From Aquarana catesbeiana (lineage: Eukaryota; Chordata; Amphibia; Anura; Ranidae): a stretch of DNA of 64,000 bases. The stretch spans positions 96,410,110 through 96,474,109 of the forward strand of contig NC_133325.1 of assembly GCF_042186555.1 (NCBI RefSeq). Reading direction: 5' to 3'. Below the pieces are notes generated by a model. That model did not search any database. It had not been told where the DNA came from and saw nothing but the letters and a program-made list of their open reading frames with translations. This document shows, one piece after another, positions 42,556 through 53,479 of this stretch. A program made the translations under genes and the position numbers. Each line of letters opens with the position of its first letter. Position 1 is the stretch's first letter.

Positions 42556-42899
42556 CAAGACCGTTTTTAAGGCAGGGCAAAAGGGGCAGCTGCCCTGGCC
42601 CCCATCATTGTAGTGGGGCCCAAAGCAGCTGCCTCATACTTGCCAACTATCCCAGTTTAAATTCCCTTATCCCTTGAAGTTTTAGTCCCGTGCTGTGTCC
42701 CGATATCTCAGTGTAAACTTCTGTTGCTGCTGCCCAGCTCTGCCCTATTTCCATGTACAGATGACTCACCTGCAGACCCTGTTTTTGCATGTAAATAACT
42801 TGCATTGATATGTAAATAGTGGCGGCATTAATATGTAAATAGTCGTGGACCGTGGCATTGATATTTAAATAGGTGTGGCATTCATATGTATATCATGTC

Positions 42900-43987
42900 T
42901 AGAGGTCGACCGATATTGGCCGATTGTGCTAATAAAAAAAAGGCCGATTATAACTTGCGACATGCAAATGACTTCTGTAATAGAAGTCAATGTAAGTTGC
43001 CTGAAGTCTTCTGTGAAGGGACTTCTCTTCTCTCTGGGCAGCCTGCCAAGTCTGATAAGTGGAAACATTGTATCTTTTTAGTTTCTTTTATCAATGAAAG
43101 TGTGTAGGAGTTCTCAGTTTAACCTTTTCTGACATTTGTTGCTTACAAGTAAAAATCCTGTATTTTCTGCTAGAAAATCACTTAGAACCCCCAAAAATTA
43201 TATATATTTTTTTAGCAGAGACCCTAGGGAATAAAATAGCGGTTGCTGCAATATTTTATGTCACACGGTATTTGTGCAGCGGTCTTTCAAATGCAATTTT
43301 TTTGGAAAAAATACACTAATGAATTAAAAAAAACTAAGCAGTAAAGTTAGCTAATTTTTTTTTTTCGTCCAAAAGTTTTGATTACCTGTTTAAATGTAAG
43401 ACATTTTCTGCATCACTTACTACTTAAGGTTGCTGCAACACTGGAGCGGGCAGGCGTTGACGGTAAAACGCTGCTAGTTTTAGCGTCGCTTTACCGTCAT
43501 TTTAGCGGCGCTATTCGGCTGCTAGCAGGGCGCTTATAACCCAGCTAGCGCCCGAGGAAGATGTTGAATGCGCCCATGAAGCGCCGCTGCCGAATCACTT
43601 TGCAGGCGCTTCGGCAGCGGTGCCCATTCATTTCAATAGGCAGGAGTGGTGGAGGAGCGGTAAACACCGCTCCAAAGATGCTGCTTGCAGGACTTTTTTA
43701 ACATCCTGCCAACGCAGCGCCTCAGTGTGAAAGCACTCGGGCTTTCACACTGAGACTGCAGGGGAGCCGTTTTGCAGGCACTTTACAGGTGCTATTTTCA
43801 GCCCAAAAGCGCCTGGAAAACGCCCCAGTGTGAAAGGGGTCTAACTGTTAGATTTTATGAGATGAAGGGGGAAAAAAAAAAAATCGGCTTAACATATCGG
43901 CCCAAAAAAATCGGCATCATATATCGGCCACCGCGATTTCTAAATATCGGCATCGGCCAGAGAAAAACCCCTATCGGTCGACCTCTT
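42900..43987. mobile_element. hAT MITE (middle of nest), duplication ATCATGTC
   Basis: ATCATGTC at 42892-42899 and 43988-43995. The terminal 'TAGAGGTCGACCGATATTGG' and, complemented, 'AAGAGGTCGACCGATAGG'. The interior repeats 'ATCGGC' motifs. Confidence 0.85.
43428..43841. mobile_element. Harbinger-like MITE (innermost of nest), TAA duplication
   Basis: TAA at 43425-43427 and 43842-43844. The right end, complemented, reads 'GACCCCTTTCACACTGGGG'. The interior 'AGGCGCTTCGGCAGCGG' matches 26625-26860. Confidence 0.8.
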
Positions 43988-44214
43988 ATCATGTCCCCCT
44001 GAGGTCACATCCACCATGACTTCTGCTGAATGCTGCCCACTGGGGAGGTAAAGGAGTATGCTTGAAAGTCCTGCCTACAATTGTGGTCATTAAGCCTAAC
44101 ATCATGTTCTGCAAAAGTAAGCAAATTGGAGGTGGAACTTTTCTTCAAATTAATATGGTGCCACAGCACCCAGAAATTTTGTGCATGTGAATACGCAGGC
44201 AGGCAGTGAGGAGG

Positions 44215-44445
44215 TGATGTGCTGTAACCTTTAGCAACCAGTTAGCAGTAATGCTGTGCACTAACCTCTTGCAACCAATCATGGGCAGTAATAATGTGCA
44301 GTAACCTCTAGCAACCAATCAAAGAGCAGAAGTCATGTGCTGTAACCTCTAGAAAATAACAGGGAGCCATAATGTGTGCTGTAACCTCTAGCAGCCAGCC
44401 AGTGCGCGTTAATGATACACTGTAACCTCGGGCAACCAATCGCAA
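44215..44445. repeat. Tandem repeat, about 45-bp unit, 5 copies
   Basis: Units carry 'TGTAACCTCTAGCAACCAAT' with a variable spacer. It is part of the outer hAT element at 42556-44593. Confidence 0.8.
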
Positions 44446-44812
44446 TCGCTGCCTGATCTGATTCAGTAAACTGATTTTGAATCTAGCTGCTATTTATTGT
44501 ATGTCTCAAAGCATGTGGAGAGTGAAATCGCATGGAAGAGGGGGCCCAAGAAAATGTTTGCCCAGGGTCCAGTCAATATTAAAGACGGCCCTGACTGGTT
44601 CAATGAAAATATCTGACTAATCTAATTGTACATCACTGCTTGGAGACCCTAGGCATCTCTGAGTCAAGATCTGTATAGCAACAGATAGAAGCTCACACTT
44701 TATGCTGCTTCTTTTAGATTTCTTATTTTGGTATAGTTTTTGGTTTACATTTTTTTTCATGTTTTCTCCATGAACTCCATTATAATAACACTTACTTTTC
44801 ATTTTCTACCAG

Positions 44813-44881
44813 TGCAAGTTTGATGCAGGTGCCCTACTTCTGACAACTCACAGACTTGTATGGAGGGACCAGAAAAATCAT
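44813..44881 (+). CDS. VPS36: VPS36 exon 2, residues 33-55
   Basis: 23 codons, phase 0: 'CKFDAGALLLTTHRLVWRDQ' then 'KNH'. Acceptor 'TTTTCTACCAG', donor 'CAT|GTAAGT'. It matches '[20 protein letters not shown]' of human VPS36; strands of the GLUE (split PH-like) fold. Confidence 0.97.
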
Positions 44882-45399
44882 GTAAGTAGTTTACTGCAGG
44901 ATTTTAAGTAATTGACGCAATGCTAAATGTATTCATAATCAAAGCTTTATCAGTGCTTATAATAGACAATACCATTTCCATCTATTACTTTGTACCCATA
45001 CATAGGGTGTATATTCAAACACTGGGCAGAATGATTAGACCAGATCTCCAAACTACGGCCATCCAGCTGTTGCAGAACTACACATCCCATGAGGCATTGT
45101 AATACTCTGACATTCACAGACATGACTAGGCATGATGGGAATTGTTGTTCCTGAACAACTGGAGGGCCGTAGTTCGAAGAGACCATCAGTAGGTCTCTTT
45201 CCCAAGAATATGTGCACTTGCTGTACAAAACATTGGTGAATATGGCTTATCCGTTTACCACGCAAAATAATAGATGTTGGTTAGAGCATTAAATCACACC
45301 AGCACATTACCTCAAAACATATTCAAAGTAGAACTATAGACAAAAGTATTTTTTTTTTTCATTTTAGCAAGGGAGAGTTATTTATTTTTTTTTTTTTTT
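44882..45399. other. VPS36 intron 2 start with one MITE (45041-45184)
   Basis: 45041-45184 is a palindromic repeat: 'TCTCCAAACTACGGCCATCC' faces 'GGAGGGCCGTAGTTCGAAGA', with 'ATGATGGGAATTGTTGTTCC' inside. No clear target duplication. The remainder is unrecognised. Confidence 0.6.
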
Positions 45400-45725
45400 G
45401 CCATCTGTGTCCCATTGGGGAGACTTCCCTTCACTTCCTGTCCCATAGCCAAAATAGGAAGTGAGAGGAAATCCCTGCAAATTAAGGGAATCCCTAGGGG
45501 ACCCCCAGGTCACCACAACTAGTGTCCCCACTGGAAGATTCCCCCTACTACTTTTCTAGGGACAACTCAAAATTTGGGATTTTCTTTACTTTCACTTTCA
45601 GTGATAATGGTAAACAGGACAAATAGAGAGGGTGAATCTCACTAACGGGGGCTCAGACAGCAATAAAAACTGACAGGTGTTCTAATCCCTCTCCTCTCGA
45701 TCCAAAACTGAAAAAAAGTTTTGCC
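45400..45725. repeat. Interspersed repeat, 'CTTCCTGT..GTGATAATGG' family, copy 3
   Basis: It shares 'CTTCACTTCCTGTCCCATAG', 'TTTCACTTTCAGTGATAATGG' parts and 'CAGACAGCAATAAAAACTGA' with the copies at 16640 and 41540. Confidence 0.55.
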
Positions 45726-46126
45726 TTTAGTTACACTTTAATGTAACACAGATGGCAAAAATGAAGCTGACAGGAGTTAATATCCCTTCCACTCCAACCA
45801 AAATGAAAAAAATGCCTTTAGTTTTTAGCAAAACTAAAGGGAACGATGCTTGCCTTTCCTCCAACCAGCCCTGTCGCATGCGACATCTTTCTCTGTGTGC
45901 CAGTTGTAGGCCTAGGCTAGCGCAGGATGACATCACACCTGAGCATGCGCAGAAGTTGGTCATCCCGGCTTACAGGAATCAGACCAGTGCTGTAAGGTGA
46001 ACTGCACATATGCAGCTCAGTTTACATACTGGAGACCACTAAGAACAGGCAGGTAGGTGTATTTTATTCCCACTTTAAGCTTTCCTTTCATAAGACGCAA
46101 TTCACAAAACTTTAACATCAGCCTAA

Positions 46127-46562
46127 TGCTGCGTACACACGGTCGGACTTTCCGGCAGGAAAAGTCCGACGGAATCTTTTCATCGGACATTCCGATCGTG
46201 TGTGTGCCTCATCGAACTTTTTTTTTTTGAAAATTCTGAAGGACCTAGAAATAGAACATGTTTTAAATCTTTCCGACAGAATCAATTCCTATTGAGAAAA
46301 CCGCTCATCTGTATGCTATTCCGACGGACCAAAAACGATGCATGATCTGAAGCAAGTACGAGACGGCAGCTATTGGCTACTCGCTATTGAACTTCCTTTT
46401 TCTAGTCCCGTCGTACGTGTTTTACGGTACCGCGTTCTAGACGGTCGGACTTTGGTGTGATCGCGTGTACGCAAGACAGCTTCAGTGGAACTTCGTCGGA
46501 ACTCCATCAGAAAAACCTTCAGAGTTTATTCTGATGAAAAAAACGGTCGTGTGTATGCGGCA
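46127..46562. mobile_element. Palindromic MITE, 'TGCTGCGTACACACGGTCGG' ends
   Basis: The right end, complemented, reads 'TGCCGCATACACACGACC'. Flanks are TAA on the left and TGA on the right, so a Harbinger-type TAA duplication is possible but imperfect. 436 bp, rich in 'GTCGGACTTT' and 'AAAGTCCGAC'. Confidence 0.75.
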
Positions 46563-46874
46563 TGAGGCTGTTTTCAGCCACTTGACCGTAAATGGTAAAT
46601 TTCATTGCACTAAAATAAAAATAACTGTCACTTTAATAAAAAAAAAAGAGGAATACTTATTCTTGGTGTGTTAGCTTTGCGACTTGAGTGCCAGGGATGC
46701 CCATTTCCAGACAATTTTTCTTTTTTGCCTCATATGTTTTTTCAATCAAAAAAATATCCAGAATACAAACTCAACACAGTAGGCTCAATTTACACAGCTT
46801 TAACACAAGGGTCTCTTTTACAGCCACATGACTGTAGTTTTCAGATCTCATTGGACTCCGCAGAAAGTACCTGA

Positions 46875-46918
<44 letters not shown>

Positions 46919-47587
46919 AGCTACCCATAGGGATGAGATAATAGTTTCATAACATTTTAGTTGAATGATCAGAATGTTATGAACTTTGCCAGAAAAAGCT
47001 GTCTGATGGACTGATTTTTTTTCCCCTGGATTCCATAAAAAACATTTTTTTTTTTTGAATTCCTGTTTTTCTCTCATAAGATAATTGAGTCAATAAACAC
47101 AGTAAGCAGACATTTCCTGTACATGATAACATAATTTCCATATTATTGTGCTGCTACATGTATACTGTATATTTCCAGGGGTTAGAAATGTTTTACTTTT
47201 TTTTTTTTTTGACACAATCCTATGTATGAAAGACCATTTGTCTGCATTATTGGCCACAAGTCTACTAAGCCCTTTCCTAAAGTGTCAAATCACAGGAAAA
47301 GCCGACACTCCGATACGTCAGCAAAAATGGTTATCCTTTATTTCAAAAAAGGGTGGTGCAGTTAATAAAAACGCGTTTCAGCCGTCAGGCCTAAAGTGTA
47401 ACTTCATCTAGGGTGCAGTACCATTATATTGAAGCGTCTCTTGCCAGTCTTGTACTACATGTCTCCGATCAAGCAAGATATTGCTGATGAGGCCAAAAAG
47501 CAGCCTGCTGAAATCTTTTGAACATGCACATGTGCTCTGTACTCCCATTAATTCCCATTCATTTTTATTGAGGATTCGTACTATATA
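46563..47587. other. VPS36 intron 2, T-tracts and unrecognised sequence
   Basis: A T-run spans 46879-46914. A stretch at 47300-47400 ('CCGACACTCCGATACGTC', 'AACGCGTTTCAGCC') resembles a frog interspersed repeat. No exon seen. Confidence 0.5.
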
Positions 47588-47693
47588 CAGTGAGGGAAAA
47601 AAGTATTTGATCCCCTACTGATTGCTGAAATGCTGAAAAACGCATTTCAAAAAAGTTATAAATTGATTTGCATTTTAATGAGTGAAATAATTA

Positions 47694-48653
47694 TTACATA
47701 GTTACATAGTTGGTGAGGTTGAAAAAAGACACAAGTCCATCAAGTCCAACCTATGTGTGTGATTATATGTCAGTATTACATTGTATATCCCTGTATGTTG
47801 TGGTAGTTTACGTGCCTATCTAATAGTTTTTTGAAATTATCGATACTCCCCGCTGAAACCACTGCTTTTGGAAGAGAATTCCACATTCTTATCGCTCTTA
47901 TAGTAAAGAACCCTCTACGCAATTTATGGTTAAACCACTTCTCTTCTAATTTTAATGAATGGCCACGCATCTTTTTATTTTCCCTTTTGTGGAAAAGTTT
48001 TATCCCTATTGTGGGGTTACCAGTATGGTATTTGTATATTGAAATCATATCCCCTCTCAAGCGTCTCCTCTCCAGAGAGAATAAGTTCAGTGCTCGTAAT
48101 CTTTCCTCATAACTAAGGTCCCCCAGTCCCTTTATTAGCTTTGTCGCCTTTCTATGGACTCTCTCCAGTTCCAGTACATCCTTCCCGAGGACTGGTGCCC
48201 AGAACTGGACAGCATACTCCAGGTGCGGCCGGACCAGAGTCTTTTAAAATGGGAGAATTATCGTTTTATCTCTGGAGTTATTCCTCTTTTTAATGCATGC
48301 CAATATTCTGTTGGCTTTGCTTGCAGCAGCCTGGCATTGCATGCCATTGCTGAGCCTATCATCTACTAAGACCCCCAGGTCCTTTTCCATCCTAGATTCC
48401 CCCAGAGGTTCTTCCCCCTAGCCTAGTGAGTTGATTGCATTCATATTTTTGCCACCTAAATGCATTATTTTACATTTTTCTACATTAAACCTCATTTACC
48501 ATGTAGTTGCCTACCCCATTAATTTGTTTACATCTTCTTGCAAGATTTCCACATCCTGTGGAGAAATTATTGCCCTGCTTAGCTTAGTATCATCTGCAAA
48601 TAACGAGATTGAGCTGTTTATCCCATCCTTCAGGTCATTTATGAATAAATTAC
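47694..48653 (-). mobile_element. CR1 LINE 3' fragment inside Tc1
   Basis: On the minus strand it encodes the CR1 C-terminus: 'GFFTIRAIRMWNSLPKAVVS', 'SIDNFKKLLDRHV', then the stop and a tail 'CAACTATGTAACTATGTAA' typical of frog CR1. The 5' end is truncated. Flanking Tc1 sequence rejoins at 'GTGAAATAA' and 'ATTTGACCCC'; 'ATTA' at both edges may be the duplication. Confidence 0.85.
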
Positions 48654-48825
48654 ATTTGACCCCTTTGCAAAACATGACTTAGTACTTGGTGGCAAAACTC
48701 TTGTTGGCAATTGCAGAGGTCAGACGTTTCTTGTAGTTGGCCACCAGGTTTGCACACATCTCAGGAGGGATTTTGTCTCAGATCCTCTACAAATCATTAA
48801 GTTTTCGAGGCTGACGTTTGGTAAC

Positions 48826-50135
48826 TCAAACCCTCAGCTCCCTCCACATATTTTTTATGGGATAAGGGCCTGGAGACTGGCTAGGCCACTTCAGGACCTT
48901 AATGTGCTTCTTCTTGAGCCACTCCTTTGTTGCCTTGGCCGTGTGTTTTGGGTCATTGCCTTGCTGGAATACAGATCCACGCCCCATTTTCAATGCCATG
49001 GCTGAGGGAAGGAGGTTCTCACGCAAGGTTTGATGCTACATTACCCCATCCATCGTCCCTTTGATGCGGTGTCCTGTCCCTTTAGCAGTCAATTCAATAT
49101 TCCAGTCGCACACGTTCCTGGATAGACAGCATAGAGCATTAACGGGTGCTGTAATGATTACCAGTTGGGTTCTGGAAGCATCAAACAGAAGTACATCTTC
49201 GCCAGCACACCATGGATCAGCAAACAAGCTTGTCCAAAAAAGGTTTTTTAATCGAAAATGGTCACATCACAAGGGGGGTGCTCCAAAAAAGGTTTTTTAA
49301 TCGAAAATGGTCACATCACAAGGGGGGTGCTCCAAAAAAGGTTTTTTAATCGAAAATGGTCACATCACAAAGGGGGTGCCAAAAAAGTTTTTTTAATCAA
49401 AAATGGTCACATCACAAGGGGGGTACTAAAAAAGGTTTGCACCCCCCTTGAGATGTGACCATTTTCGATTAAAAAAACTTTTTTGGACAAGCTTGTTTGC
49501 TGATCCATGGTGTGCTGGCGAAGATGTACTTCTGTCCCTTTAGCAGAGAAACACCACCAAAGCATAATGTTTCAACCTCCATGTTTGACGGTGGCTCTGG
49601 TGTTCTTGGGGTCATAGGCAGCATTCCTCCTCCAAACACGGCGAGTTGAGGCCAAAGAGCTAAATTTTGGTCTCATCTGACCACAACACATTCACCCAGT
49701 TCTCCTCTGAATAATTCAGATGTACATTAGCAATCTTCAGACGAGCCTGTACATGTGCTTTCTTGAACAGGGGGACCTTGTGGGCACTGCAGGATTTCAG
49801 TCCTTCATGGTGTAGTGTGTTACTATTTGTTTTCTTGGTGACTATGGTCCCATCTGCCTTGAGATCATTGGCAAGATTCTCCCGTATAGTTCTGGGCTGA
49901 TTCCTCACCATTCTCATGATCATTGAAACTACACAAGGTGAGAAAACCTGCATAGAGCCCCGGACCGAGGGAGATTGACAGTTATTTTGTGTTTCTTCCA
50001 TTTGCAAATAATCACACCAACTGTTGTCACCCTCTCACCAAGCTGCTTGGCGAAGGTCTTGTAGCCCATTCCAGCCTTGTGTAGGTCTACAATCCTGTCC
50101 CAGAGATCCTTGGACAGCTCTTTGGTCTTGGCCAT
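48826..50135 (-). pseudogene. Tc1-like transposase, broken
   Basis: Start ATG at 50135: 'MAKTKELSKDLWDRIVDLHK' begins the helix-turn-helix DNA-binding domain. The catalytic domain follows in pieces: 'NVLWSDETKI' (first Asp, about 49665) and 'QQGNDPKHTAK' (second Asp, about 48960). The third catalytic block reads 'SPGPYPIKNMW' where active Tc1 has Glu before Asn, so the D,D34E triad has Glu replaced by Lys. Two or more frameshifts, a 5' break near 49930, and the 443-bp foldback insertion between the two Asp blocks confirm loss of function. Confidence 0.9.
49185..49535. repeat. Foldback with 49-bp tandem array in the loop, inside Tc1 transposase
   Basis: The outer arm from 49185 ('ACAGAAGTACATCTTCGCC') pairs with the arm ending 49535. 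Pairing continues through 'GGATCAGCAAACAAGCTTG' and 'AAAATGGTCACATC'. About four tandem units ('CCAAAAAAGGTTTTTTAATC' plus 'GGTCACATCACAAGG') start at 49233, 49282, 49331 and about 49379. CTGTCCCTTTAGCAG (15 bp) stands at 49074-49088 and 49532-49546, flanking a 443-bp insert (49089-49531). Confidence 0.88.
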
Positions 50136-50489
50136 GGTGGAGAGATTGGAATCTGATTGATTGCTTCTGTGGACAGGTGTCTTCTATACAGGTAACAAGC
50201 TGAGATTAGGAGTACTCCCTTTAAGAGAGTGCTCCTAATCCCAGCTCGTTACCTGTATAGAAGATGCCTGGGAGCCAGAAATCTTGCTGATTGATAGGGG
50301 ATCAAATACTTATTTCACTCATTAAAATGCATATCAATTTATAACTTTTTGAAATGCGTTTTTTCTGGATATTTTTGTTGTTGTTCTGTCTCTCACTGTT
50401 AAAATAAACTGACTATTAAAATTATAGACTGATCATTTCTTTGTCAGTGCAAAATCACCAGGGGATCAAATGGTTTTTCCCTCACTGTA

Positions 50490-51299
50490 GGGGGCTCAGA
50501 AAAGCTCCAGTGTATTGAAAACAATCTGTATAGAGAGGCTCCCCTAGACTGCTGGTACATGTTATTCAGGCAAAAAGGGATGTGACAGCCTCAATACATG
50601 TCAATAAGATTAAAGCCAGCAACTCAGAGTGATCTTGGGAAGAAAGCAATCAATACATGGAAGCATATAGCCAATTAAAATGTAGTCATACACATAGTGA
50701 TATGTGATTGATTTAGGTCCAAATGATCACAAAAAAGTGTTGCACACCATTGTTTCGCATTTTGCGAGTTCCTGAAAATATCAGGCAGAAATAAGATCTA
50801 TCGTATTAGAACTGTAAATGGTCTATCAAACACAATCACTTAATCAATCTGAGTTACAATCAGTTCTTCAGAAACATGCAGATATTCAATCAGAAGCAAT
50901 CAACAAAATTCTGCCACAGCCAAATTGAGAGCCAGTCCCCGCAGATTGAGAACTAACCAAATCAATCAAATGGAGGGACGTGGGTTGAGATTTTTATTCA
51001 TTTCAGTTATTTTAGTTGGATTGAATAAATTGTATGATCATTTCCTATGTGTGTGGCCACCTTACCAGTGCATGTTGTGCATGCTGTGGAATATAGGAGT
51101 CACAGGGAGGAGGGAGTTAAACTTTGATAATTTAAATGTCAAGATATTTGGGTGTTACCAAGGCTCAAAAGCCTGCACTCCACATTCAGATTTAAAACCA
51201 CAGCTGACAAACTCTAGCCAACAGATTATTGTAGTCCTTTTGGACAGTTAAGTGCCATGTGCAAAATAGTAATTGATGTTGGTACTTAGTAAATTAATT
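50490..51299. other. VPS36 intron 2, nothing recognised
   Basis: Ordinary AT-leaning sequence without a placed repeat or exon. Confidence 0.5.
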
Positions 51300-52640
51300 A
51301 TCATTATAATTATACAGGTTTTATATAGCGCCAACAGTTTGCGCAGTGCTTAACAAAATGAAGGCAGACATTACAGTTACATTACAATTTGGTACAAGAG
51401 GAATCAGAGGGCCCTGCTCATTAGAGCTTACACTCTAAAACAGAAGGGTCAATTTATACAAAAGGTAATAGCTGTGGGGGATGAGCTAATGGAGGAAGTA
51501 AAACAGTGTTAGAAGCAGGATGGGCTTCTTTTGCTTTTCAGGGATAGATTAGGGGACAGTTGTATAGATTGGGGTAGGGAGTGCCAAAGGATGGGACAAG
51601 CTTTGGAGAAATCCTTGAGGCAAGCATGGGAGGAGGTGACAAGGGAGCTGGAGAGCAGGAGGTCTTGGGAGGACAGAAGAGAGTGGCTTGGTTGGTATTT
51701 TGGGACTAGGTTAGTGATGTGGCTGGGGGCAGAGTTGTAGATGGCTTTGTTAATTATTGTTAGTACTTTGAATTTTATTCGTTGGGTGAGTGGTAGCCGT
51801 GGGAGGATTGGCAGAGAGAGGTGGAGGACACTGAATGGTTGGTAAGGTGGTTGAGTCTTGCAGCAGCATTCATTATGGACTGAAGGGGGATAGTCTATGT
51901 AAAGGTAATCCAATGAGGAGGAAGTTGCAGTAGTCGAGGTGAGAGATAACCATGGAGTGAATTAGAAGCTTGGTGGTGTCATTAGTTAAAAAGGGGCGTA
52001 TTCTGGAAATGTTGCGGAGGCTAAGGCGGCATGATTTGGGCAGGGATTGGATGTGGGCCTGAAAGGACAGTTTAAAGTCTAAGGTTACCCCTAGCACCCT
52101 GGCATGTGGGGACAGACTGATAGATGTGCCATTGATCTTGACAGAGAAGTCAGGGGAAAGGGCACGTGGGGGAGGAAATATTAAGAGCTCAATTTTAGAT
52201 TCAGTTTGAGGAAGTGGTTTGACATCCAGGCCGATATGTCTGTTAGTAAATCAGTGATGCGTGAGGAGATTGATGGGGTGAGCTGAGGGGCAGAGAGATA
52301 GATTTGGGTGTCATCAGCATATAAATGGTAATGGAAGCCATGGGAGGCTATCAGCTGACCCAGGGAGGACGTGTAGATTGAGAATAGTAGAGGTCCAAGG
52401 ACAGAACCTTGGGGGCCCCCAACGGTAAGAGGAGTTGGAGAGGAAGAAGTGGAGTTGTAAGTGACACTGAAGGTGCGATGAGATCAGATTCGAACCAATG
52501 GAGACCAAGCAAATTGAGTTTTTTGAGGAGGAGGGGGTGGTCAACTGTATCAAAGGCAGCGGAAAGGTCCAAGAGTAAGAGTACGGAATAATGACCGTTG
52601 GTTTTGGCTGTTAGTAAGTTGTTTGTGAGTTTAATTAATA
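51300..52640 (-). mobile_element. 5'-truncated L2-type LINE, antisense to VPS36
   Basis: RT pieces on the minus strand, in several frames: 'LLLLDLSAAFDTVDHPLLL' (about 52580), 'GPQGSVLGPLLFSIYT' (about 52410), 'YADDTQIYL' with YADD at 52310-52321, 'LGVTLDFKLSF', and 'ISHLDYCNFLLIGLP'. The 3' end near 51300-51340 has the 'TATATAGCGCCAAC' box typical of L2-group UTRs. RT catalytic residues survive but frames are broken. It is a different copy and lineage from the LINE at 2723. Confidence 0.85.
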
Positions 52641-52665
52641 ATAATGTATTATTTCCCTTTTTTAG

Positions 52666-52736
52666 GAATTCTGCATTGCAATTCCTCTTTCCCAAATTGT
52701 ATTCACAGAAGAGCAGGCAGGAGGCATTGGAAAAAG
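52666..52736 (+). CDS. VPS36: VPS36 exon 3, residues 56-78
   Basis: 71 bp: 'EFCIAIPLSQIVFTEEQAGG' then 'IGK' plus two bases of a Ser codon. Acceptor 'TTTCCCTTTTTTAG', donor 'AAAAG|GTAGGT'. It matches human 'ECCMAILLSQIVFIEEQAAG'. Only about 25 bp separates it from the L2 element upstream. Confidence 0.97.
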
Positions 52737-53479
52737 GTAGGTGTTTCATGTTAATTGCATTTTATATTTTGCAGTAATGTGGATAACTTACTAAAGGAGT
52801 GGAGCATGTTTACTTTCAAAGTGAATTTTTTCTCCGCCAAGCTTAGAGAATGAAATGAAGTTGTGCCGACTTTAATCATCCAATCGTGTGTAAGCAAATA
52901 TCTTTTTTTTCCTTGTTTATTATTGGGTATACTTTTGTAAAGTTAATTTTACTCTGTTTCACCTAATTCACTATGTGAAAAATCCCTTTGTAAAGGAAGA
53001 ATTCACTTTGACAACCGTCAACATATTTGACTAATTTAGTAAATCCGGGTATATCTGTGATTAGGCAGGGTCATATTTGGCACTCTGCTAGTCAGATTTT
53101 GAGTTTGGTAACCTGACTGAGTATTACCATTACTGAGCAATAAGTGTTTTTTTTTTTGTAAGTATATTAGGTAGTACAGCTTATTAGTATAGGGGCAGGG
53201 ATCAGAGATACTGTTGAAGATCATGCAATAATGCATTGGTTTGACCATGGTGACTCCCTTCAACCTTTGGAAAATGGGATATCACATGTCCTTCTTTTTT
53301 GCGCTCAGTTGTGGGAAATGAAGGCTACATTCAGATGCCTGCCAGCACAAATCAGTGGATTCTTACCTGCGGTTGTAAACGCTGCTTGCACACACGTGTG
53401 GGACCAGCGGCTGCAGTCAGATTTTTACAAATAATGACAGGTGCTGCTGTTCACACATAACTACTTATCCGAATGGTAA
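52737..53479. other. VPS36 intron 3, nothing recognised
   Basis: Unassigned intronic sequence. Confidence 0.5.

Larger units (their letters stand above)
42556..44593. mobile_element. hAT element (outer of three nested), duplication ACTGGTTC
   Basis: ACTGGTTC at 42548-42555 and 44594-44601. The ends are 'CAAGACCGTTTTTAA' and, complemented, 'CAGGGCCGTCTTTAA'. Without its insertions it is about 950 bp, non-coding, with two internal tandem arrays (about 42795-42895 and 44215-44445). Confidence 0.82.
47588..50487 (-). mobile_element. Tc1-like transposon, 2.9 kb with two internal insertions
   Basis: The TIRs start 'CAGTGAGGGAAAAAAGTATT' on the left and, complemented, 'CAGTGAGGGAAAAACC' on the right, with TA at 47586-47587 and 50488-50489. 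The transposase reads on the minus strand. A CR1 fragment (about 47694-48653) and a foldback segment (49089-49531) interrupt it. An internal palindrome around 50195-50265 is part of the element. Confidence 0.9.

Noticed and set aside
44215..44445. Possible CRISPR-like spaced repeats
   Set aside because: Eukaryotic context, diverged units with no uniform spacers, and located within a hAT element.
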